NCBI GenBank assembly: GCA_025934635.1
Contig: JAICWX010000084.1
Span: 1-28,064, forward strand
Direction of reading: 5' to 3'
DNA length: 28,064 nt
Source of the DNA: Streptosporangiaceae bacterium
GTDB taxonomy: Bacteria; Actinomycetota; Actinomycetes; Streptosporangiales; Streptosporangiaceae
The notes beneath the pieces are model-generated. The model did not search any database, was not told where the DNA came from, and saw only the letters and a list, made by a program, of their open reading frames with translations. Both the position numbers and the translations under genes were made by a program. Below, piece after piece: positions 22,923 to 28,064 of this stretch (positions within the stretch are counted from its first letter, which is position 1; every line of letters starts with the position of its first letter).

Positions 22923-24722
22923 ATGCGCGACAGCGAGGTCGTCGCGGCCATAGTGGCAGGCGACGCTGATGGGCTGGCCGAGGCCTACGACAGGTACGCG
23001 GCTCCGTTGTACACCTACTGTCGCTCCCTGCTGCGCGAGCCGGCCGATGCGGCCGACGCCGTGCAGGACACCTTTGTCATCGCGGCGTCCAAACTGGCAG
23101 GACTGCGTGATCAGAGCCGGCTCCGGCCGTGGCTGTACGCCGTGGCCCGTAACGAGTGCCACCGGCGGCTGCGCGAGACCGCGAGCGGGACCGGGCCGGC
23201 GCTGGACCTGGTGCCGGAGATGAGCGATGAGTCGGCGGACGTCACCGGGGGCGCCGAGCGCGCGGAGCTGCGCACGCTGCTGCGCTCCGCGGTCCGCGGC
23301 CTCAGCGCCAGCGAGCAGGACCTGATCGAGCTGCAGCTGCGGCAGGAGCTCGATGTCGCGGAGATCGCCGCGGTGCTCGGTGTTTCCCGTAACCACGCGC
23401 ACGCGCTGCTGTCCCGCGCCCGGAGCCAGCTGGAGGTCTCGCTGGGCGCGCTGCTCGTGGCCCGTTCCGGGCGCGGCGACTGCGCCGCGCTGAGCGCGCT
23501 GCTCGAGGACTGGGACGGCCAGCTGAACGTCCTGATGCGCAAGCGGATCAACCGGCACATCGAGCGGTGCCCGGCCTGCACCGAGCGCAAGCGCCGGGAA
23601 CTCGCCCCGGCGCTGCTGCTCGGCGCGGCCGCGCTGCCTGCCGTCGTCATACCGCCCGGCCTGCGGAGCCGGGTGCTCAGGCTGGCCAGCAGCAACGCGC
23701 CGGACGCGACGGCGCACCGGGCCGCGCTGGGCCAGCAGGCCGGGCTGTACGGCGCGGGCGGTTTCCCCGTGCCGTACAGCCAGCCGGCATCGGCGGGGTG
23801 GCGGGCCCGGCGGGCCCAGGGCGCCGCGGCGGCGGCCGTGGTGGCCGCCGCGGCGGTCCTGATCATCCTGGCGGTGACCGGGGTGCTCGGCGGCGGCCAC
23901 AGCCAGCTGAGCGCGCTGGACCAGGGCTCGTCCGCTCCCGGATCCGCGGCCACGCCGGGCGGCGGGACGTCGGGCGGCGCGTTCTCCAGCGGCACGGTGG
24001 CCGGCGGCACGCCTGGTTCTGACGGCACCGGCGGTTCCAGTGGCCCCGGCAGCGCAGGCCCCACGGCGGGCGCGGCGGCCCGCGTTTCCCCCTCCCCGTC
24101 GGCCGGCAGCGCGGCACCGGGCGGCAGCCCCTCGCCCGCGGCCTCGTCTCCCGGGCCCGGCCCGTCGCACTCCCCGGCGCCGAGCCACCGGCCGTCACCT
24201 AGCCACCGCCCGCCGCCCAGCCACCGCCCGTCGCCCGGGCCGTCCACGAGCGCCCCTCCCGCGCCGGCCGGGACCCTGAGCGTAGTTCCCCGCACAATCG
24301 TGCTCAGCCCGCTGAGCGGCGGCGCCCTGACGCTGACCGCTTCGGGCGGCCCGGTGGACTGGTCCATCACGGAATCGCCGGGGCTGATCGGCGAGCTGGC
24401 CGTCGCTCCGTCCTCGGGGCACCTGCAGGCGGGCCAGAGCGCGACCGTCGGGCTGCGGGTCAGCGCCGGGGCGGCCGCCGCGGCCGCCCGGGCCGCGCCG
24501 GCCGGGGCGACCCGGGCCGGCGCCGCCGGGGTGTGCGTGAACTGCACCCTCACCGTCAATCCGGGCGGCATCACGGTCACCGTCCTCATCGAGATCAACG
24601 CCAGCCCGAGTCCGTCCAAGCCGAGCTGCCCGCCGTCGAGTTCCCCGCCGTCGAGTTCCCCGCCGCCGAGCTCCACCGGCCCGGAAGCCGAGGCCGGCGG
24701 CGGATGCCGGGAGGCCAGCTAG
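22923..24722 (+). CDS. Membrane-anchored ECF sigma factor with fused anti-sigma-like segment and extracytoplasmic domain
   Basis: 599 residues that combine a whole signalling path. Residues 1-90 are sigma region 2 (AEAYDRYAAPLYTYCRSLL, ADAADAVQDTFVIAA, RLRPWLYAVARNECHRRL). Residues 115-175 are region 4 with the helix-turn-helix DVAEIAAVLGVSRNHAHALL. Residues 187-225 resemble a zinc-binding anti-sigma domain (Cys187, His212, Cys216, Cys219 in HIERCPAC). A membrane helix spans about 299-322. Then come a Gly/Ser/Pro linker with SHRPSP repeats (324-450), a beta-sandwich-like domain (451-557, BACON-like; TLSVVPRTIVLSPLSGG, GPVDWSIT, with Cys538 and Cys541) and a Ser/Pro tail. ECF groups with zinc-finger and membrane extensions are known in actinobacteria (such as ECF52/53); this outer domain is the notable part. 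The ATG at 22923 has only a weak ribosome binding site. Confidence 0.88.
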   Translation: MRDSEVVAAIVAGDADGLAEAYDRYAAPLYTYCRSLLREPADAADAVQDTFVIAASKLAGLRDQSRLRPWLYAVARNECHRRLRETASGTGPALDLVPEMSDESADVTGGAERAELRTLLRSAVRGLSASEQDLIELQLRQELDVAEIAAVLGVSRNHAHALLSRARSQLEVSLGALLVARSGRGDCAALSALLEDWDGQLNVLMRKRINRHIERCPACTERKRRELAPALLLGAAALPAVVIPPGLRSRVLRLASSNAPDATAHRAALGQQAGLYGAGGFPVPYSQPASAGWRARRAQGAAAAAVVAAAAVLIILAVTGVLGGGHSQLSALDQGSSAPGSAATPGGGTSGGAFSSGTVAGGTPGSDGTGGSSGPGSAGPTAGAAARVSPSPSAGSAAPGGSPSPAASSPGPGPSHSPAPSHRPSPSHRPPPSHRPSPGPSTSAPPAPAGTLSVVPRTIVLSPLSGGALTLTASGGPVDWSITESPGLIGELAVAPSSGHLQAGQSATVGLRVSAGAAAAAARAAPAGATRAGAAGVCVNCTLTVNPGGITVTVLIEINASPSPSKPSCPPSSSPPSSSPPPSSTGPEAEAGGGCREAS

Positions 24723-25672
24723 TGAACTGAGCCGGTTCGCTTCAAGGTCCTGATGATCGGCGCGGTCTCCACCGAGGTCACCCCGGGCAGGGCGGCCAGG
24801 TCGCCGGTCAGGTACTCGTACAGGTGCTGCGTGTCGCGCAGGACGGCGCTGGCCACCAGGTTGGACGGCCCGGTGGTGGCGGCGGCGAACGGGATCTCGG
24901 GATGCGCGGCCAGGGCCTGCCCGGCCTCCTCGAGCCGGGCCGGCTCGACCGAGAGCCACAGCACGGCGTGCGCGTTCAGGCCCTGCGCCTGGTTGTCGAC
25001 ATCGACCTCGAAGTACAGCAGGCCGCAGCGCCTGAGCTCGTCGATCCGGCGCCGCACGGTGGACTCGTGCCAGTGGATCGCGGTGGCGATCGCGGCGTTG
25101 CTCGCCCGGCCGTCGCGGGCCAGCTCGGCCAGCAGCGGCTCGTCCTCGGCCAGCAGGTGACCCTGGACGGGGGCATCCTGACGGACGGGCGGCGGGAGCT
25201 TATCGAGCTGGGAAGGGGACAGCGCCCGGGTGGCCTGCCGCCACGGGCCGGGGGTGAAGTTATGCAGGATCGAGTGGGCGGAGATCTGCATCACGCGGCG
25301 GCTGCCGGGCAGGCCGCGCAGGAACAGGGCGTCGCGCTGCTCCTCGGTGCGGGCCTGCAGCGTGCAGATGATCTCCGTGCCGCCGGAGGCGAGATGGACC
25401 CACCGGGTGTCGGGCCGGCGCGCCAGGGCCTCCGCGATCGAGTCGGCGCCGCCGGGGGTGGTCTGCAGCCGGACGAACCAGTCGGTCCAGCCCAGCCGGG
25501 ATCCTTCGGGTACGCCGAGCACGCGCAGCCCGGCGCTCTCGCATAGCCTGCGGTAACGCCGGGCGGCGGTCTGGTCGGAGATCCCCGTCACGTCCGCGAT
25601 GGTGCGGAAGGATGCTCTCGGATCGATCGAGAGAATATGGATAATCTGGCGATCCACCGCATCCAGGATCAT
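24719..25672 (-). CDS. Lrp/AsnC-family regulator with two HTH and two effector modules
   Basis: 317 residues, twice the normal Lrp length, made of two tandem units. The first HTH is at about 2-50 (DAVDRQIIHILSIDPRASFR, TIADVTGISDQTAARRYRRL), followed by a RAM-like domain (60-140). A second HTH (about 175-220, LLAELARDGRASNAAIATA, STVRRRIDELRRCGLL) leads to a second RAM domain (235-310, HAVLWLSVEP, GPSNLVASAVLRD). Such double proteins are common in actinomycetes. The ATG at 25672 has GGAA 4-5 bases upstream and gives MILDAVDRQI; a longer start is open but unlikely because it would begin inside the promoter. It is divergent from an MFS exporter, a usual partner for transporter control. Its stop overlaps that of the sigma gene in CTAG. 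Confidence 0.92.
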   Translation of the reverse strand: MILDAVDRQIIHILSIDPRASFRTIADVTGISDQTAARRYRRLCESAGLRVLGVPEGSRLGWTDWFVRLQTTPGGADSIAEALARRPDTRWVHLASGGTEIICTLQARTEEQRDALFLRGLPGSRRVMQISAHSILHNFTPGPWRQATRALSPSQLDKLPPPVRQDAPVQGHLLAEDEPLLAELARDGRASNAAIATAIHWHESTVRRRIDELRRCGLLYFEVDVDNQAQGLNAHAVLWLSVEPARLEEAGQALAAHPEIPFAAATTGPSNLVASAVLRDTQHLYEYLTGDLAALPGVTSVETAPIIRTLKRTGSVH

Positions 25673-25688
25673 TGATTCCACGTAAATA

Positions 25689-25717
25689 AGCGTATGCAGG
25701 GTCGGGATCCGGCACAA
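25689..25717 (-). promoter_or_regulatory. Candidate promoter of the AsnC-type regulator
   Basis: TTGTGC (25717-25712) and TACGCT (25694-25689) on the minus strand are separated by exactly 17 bases, a sigma-70-like arrangement, 16 bases before the ATG at 25672. The 132-bp divergent gap also contains the MFS promoter; no clear palindrome for the regulator is seen. Confidence 0.45.
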
Positions 25718-25804
25718 TCACGCTTCGCCATGGATTTCGGGTCCCCTGGTGGCCGAGCATGATGGACAGCGCCGGGGGGAAGGCGCGCTGATGGAGGGAT
25801 ACCG

Positions 25805-27373
25805 ATGGATAAGAAGTGGTGGACCCTGATCGCGGTGTGCGCGGGGATGTTCATGCTGCTGCTCGACGTCACGATCGTGACCGTCGCCCAGCCCGCGATC
25901 CAGGGCGGCCTGCACGCGGGGTTCAGCGACGTGCAGTGGGTGCTCGACGCCTACGCCCTGACGCTGGCCTCGCTGCTGCTGACCTCGGGCGTGCTGGCCG
26001 ACCGGTACGGCCGCAAACGGATGTTCCAGATCGGCCTGGTCATCTTCACCCTCGGGTCACTGCTGTGCGGGGTCGCGCAGAATCCGCTGATGCTGATCCT
26101 GTCCCGGAGCGGCCAGGGGGTCGGCGGGGCGATGATGTTCGCCACGTCGCTGGCGCTGCTCGGGCATAGCTTCCGCGGCCGGGACCGCGGGGTGGCGTTC
26201 GGCGTCTGGGGAGCGGTGATGGGCGTGTCCACCGCGCTCGGCCCGGTCCTCGGCGGGATCATCACCACCGACTGGAGCTGGCGCGGCATCTTCCTGGTCA
26301 ACGTGCCGATCGGCGTGCTGGCGGTCGCGCTGACCGCCTGGCGGGTCGAGGAGTCGAAGTCACCGCATCCCACGCCGCCCGACTGGGCCGGGTTCGCGCT
26401 GCTGACCGCGGGGCTGGTCAGCCTGATCTACGGGCTCATCCGGGCGGGCGAGAACAGCTGGTCGGACGTGGGCGTCATCATCTGCCTGGCGTTCGCGGCC
26501 GCGGCGCTGACCGCGTTCATCATGGCCGAGCGGCGCGTCGCGCATCCCATGTTCGACCTGTCCCTGCTGCGCACGCCGACCTTCGCGGGAGGCTCGATCG
26601 CGGCCTTCGCGATGAACGGCTCGCTCTACGCCGTGCTGCTCTGGCTGGTCATCTACCTGCAGGACGTGCTGGGCTACTCGGCGCAGGACACCGGGCTGCG
26701 GCTGGCCATCATCAGCGGCGCCCAGCTGGCCACCGCGGTCGTGGCCGGACGGGTCAGCGAGCGCGTGCCCGCCCGCTGGCTCATCGGGCCCGGCCTGCTG
26801 CTGGTCGGCGTCGGGCTGATCATCATGGGCGGGCTCAGCGGCGGCAGCCAGTGGACCGACCTGATCCCCGGGTTCATCGTGGCCGGACTCGGCGGCGGCC
26901 TGGTCAACCCGCCGCTGGCCTCGACCGCCATCGGCGTGGTCCCGCCGCAGAAGGCCGGCATGGCGTCGGGCGTCAACTCGACGTTCCGCCAGATCGGCAT
27001 CGCCGCGGGCATCGCCGCCCTCGGCTCGATCTTCAACGCGGCGCTGCAGCACAACCTGGCCAGCAACCCGGCGGTGGGGTCCCTCGCTCCGCGCGTGGTC
27101 GCCACGGTCCGCCAGGGCCAGGTCGGCCAGCTGCTCGCCAGCCTGCCCGCGGCGCGCCGCGGGGCGGTCGCCGAAGCCGTCAGGTCCAGCTTCGCGGCCG
27201 GCCTCAACGACCTGCTGATCGTGACCGGGGTGCTCGCCTTCGCCGGGGCGCTGTGCGCGCTGCTGCTCATCCGCAAGCAGGACTTCGTGCGGACCGGGGA
27301 ACCTCAGGCGGCGGCCGCCGTCCCCGGCGCAGCGGCGAGCGCGGATAGGTCCAGCCCGGCTCGTTCGGCGTAG
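25805..27373 (+). CDS. MFS drug/metabolite exporter, DHA2 (14-helix, EmrB/QacA) family
   Basis: 522-residue integral membrane protein of the proton-antiporting DHA2 group. Motif D1 LDVTIVTVAQPAIQ lies in helix 1, motif A GVLADRYGRKRM is in the loop between helices 2 and 3, and motif C-like STALGPVLGGIITTDWSWRG with FLVNVPIG follows in the helix 5 region. About 14 hydrophobic segments can be counted, with a long soluble loop (NLASNPAVGSLAPRVVATVR and on) before the last helix, as in EmrB/QacA proteins. The ATG at 25805 has GGAGGG 6-7 bases upstream. The substrate is not predictable; antibiotics, dyes and amino-acid-like compounds are known for the family. The divergent Lrp/AsnC gene is the likely regulator. 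Convergent with rpe, 4 bp apart. Confidence 0.93.
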   Translation: MDKKWWTLIAVCAGMFMLLLDVTIVTVAQPAIQGGLHAGFSDVQWVLDAYALTLASLLLTSGVLADRYGRKRMFQIGLVIFTLGSLLCGVAQNPLMLILSRSGQGVGGAMMFATSLALLGHSFRGRDRGVAFGVWGAVMGVSTALGPVLGGIITTDWSWRGIFLVNVPIGVLAVALTAWRVEESKSPHPTPPDWAGFALLTAGLVSLIYGLIRAGENSWSDVGVIICLAFAAAALTAFIMAERRVAHPMFDLSLLRTPTFAGGSIAAFAMNGSLYAVLLWLVIYLQDVLGYSAQDTGLRLAIISGAQLATAVVAGRVSERVPARWLIGPGLLLVGVGLIIMGGLSGGSQWTDLIPGFIVAGLGGGLVNPPLASTAIGVVPPQKAGMASGVNSTFRQIGIAAGIAALGSIFNAALQHNLASNPAVGSLAPRVVATVRQGQVGQLLASLPAARRGAVAEAVRSSFAAGLNDLLIVTGVLAFAGALCALLLIRKQDFVRTGEPQAAAAVPGAAASADRSSPARSA

Positions 27374-27377
27374 GGGC

Positions 27378-28064
27378 TTAGCGTACTGGCCGGACCCAGG
27401 CCGCGTGCGCGGTGGCGCGCTCGGCCTGGGTCCTGAGCGCCTGCACGGCGCGAGCCGGGTCGTCGGCGCCGTAGACGGCCGAGCCGGCCACGAACACGTC
27501 GGCACCCGCCTCCGCGCAGCGCTCGATGGTCTCCTCGCCGACCCCGCCGTCGACCTGGAGCCATATCGCGGCGTCACGCCCGCCGACCAGCGCCCGGGCC
27601 CGGCGCAGCTTAGGCAGCACCATGTCGAGGAAATGCTGGCCGCCGAAGCCCGGCTCGACCGTCATCAGCAGCAGCATGTCGACCTCGGGCAGCAGGTCCG
27701 CGTACGGTTCGACCGCGGTGCCCGGATTGACCGCGAGGCCGGCCCGGGCGCCGGCGGCCCGGATCGCGCGCAGGGTCCGCACCGGGGCGTGCACCGCCTC
27801 GGCGTGGATCGTCACGTTCCGCGCCCCGGCCTCGGCGTACGCGGGCGCCCAGCGGTCCGGGTCCTCGATCATCAGGTGGCAGTCGAGCGGCAGCGTGACG
27901 TGCTTGAGCAGCGACTGGACAACGGGCAGGCCGAGGGTGAGGTTCGGCACGAAGTGGTTGTCCATGACATCCACGTGCAGCCAGTCCGCGGTGGCCGCGA
28001 CCGAGGCGGCTTCGTTGGCGAGCCGGGCGAAGTCCGCGGACAAAATGCTGGGCGAGATCTGAAC
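27378..28064 (-). CDS. rpe: Ribulose-phosphate 3-epimerase (5' end cut by window edge)
   Basis: Interconverts ribulose 5-phosphate and xylulose 5-phosphate in the pentose phosphate pathway. 228 residues are visible; the frame is open to the right edge, reading [15 protein letters not shown], so only a few N-terminal residues are missing. The TTG at 28043 inside this motif is not the start. TIM-barrel metal ligands are present: His30 and Asp32 in [13 protein letters not shown], His63 in CHLMI, and Asp172 in [18 protein letters not shown] and GSAVYG are the usual phosphate-binding elements. It supplies and consumes ribulose 5-phosphate, a RibBA substrate, and in Streptomyces rpe is also found not far from the rib genes. 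Confidence 0.95.
   Translation of the reverse strand, partial: VQISPSILSADFARLANEAASVAATADWLHVDVMDNHFVPNLTLGLPVVQSLLKHVTLPLDCHLMIEDPDRWAPAYAEAGARNVTIHAEAVHAPVRTLRAIRAAGARAGLAVNPGTAVEPYADLLPEVDMLLLMTVEPGFGGQHFLDMVLPKLRRARALVGGRDAAIWLQVDGGVGEETIERCAEAGADVFVAGSAVYGADDPARAVQALRTQAERATAHAAWVRPVR

Overview
This window comes from the chromosome of a high-GC actinomycete, probably a filamentous soil lineage of the Streptomyces/Streptosporangiales kind. The evidence is the GC-rich coding with many GTG starts, the gene order aroC-aroK-aroB-pepQ-efp-nusB, an F420-type LLM oxidoreductase, a DUF574/SAV2177-family methyltransferase, and an FMN riboswitch over ribE-ribBA-ribH-hisG. Genus-level placement is not possible from the sequence alone. 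Most of the window is conserved core metabolism, with accessory patches at 7.7-10.1 kb, 14.6-17.05 kb and 22.7-24.7 kb.

Region 1 (1-7568, minus strand) is a shikimate and translation cluster. It reads SseB-like protein, aroC, aroK, aroB (4-bp overlaps), a hairpin-rich gap, an F420-type LLM oxidoreductase, an SDR, pepQ-like M24 peptidase, efp, and nusB running off the left edge. The LLM and SDR genes are accessory insertions between aroB and pepQ. Region 2 (7769-9980, plus strand) holds two adjacent genes of unknown function, the second with two small domains joined by a Pro/Arg-rich linker. It is followed by an AT-richer stretch with a diverged 30-bp direct repeat, a candidate 106-residue ORF and a perfect 12-bp-stem terminator.

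Region 3 (10124-14573) holds a DUF2877 protein, an aldose-1-epimerase-like protein, a MocA-type nucleotidyltransferase, a DUF574 methyltransferase and XdhC. MocA, XdhC and DUF2877 point towards molybdenum hydroxylase maturation or purine-ureide metabolism, but no hydroxylase gene is present. Region 4 (about 14619-17050) is a TnpB-type transposon remnant. Its tnpB is frameshifted by a 50-bp tandem duplication, a small HTH-like gene overlaps its start, and hairpins lie at both putative ends.

Region 5 (17082-21246, minus strand) is one transcription unit: FMN riboswitch, ribE, ribBA, ribH, hisG, NUDIX hydrolase. Genes are joined by GTGA overlaps or 2-bp gaps except for a 93-bp ribH-hisG spacer; ribD and hisE are absent here. 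Region 6 (21307-24722) has an orphan OmpR-type winged-helix regulator with a palindromic promoter, a divergent HAD-family protein, and a long structured leader. The leader precedes the most unusual gene of the window, an ECF sigma factor fused to a zinc-binding anti-sigma-like segment, a membrane helix and an extracytoplasmic beta-sandwich-like domain. Region 7 (24719-28064) has a two-module Lrp/AsnC regulator divergent from a DHA2-type MFS exporter, then convergent rpe cut by the right edge.

The strongest candidates for new biology are the one-protein membrane sigma factor with its structured leader, the unknown two-gene cassette at 7.8-9.5 kb, and the TnpB element with its small HTH-like partner. 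No rRNA, tRNA or CRISPR array was seen.
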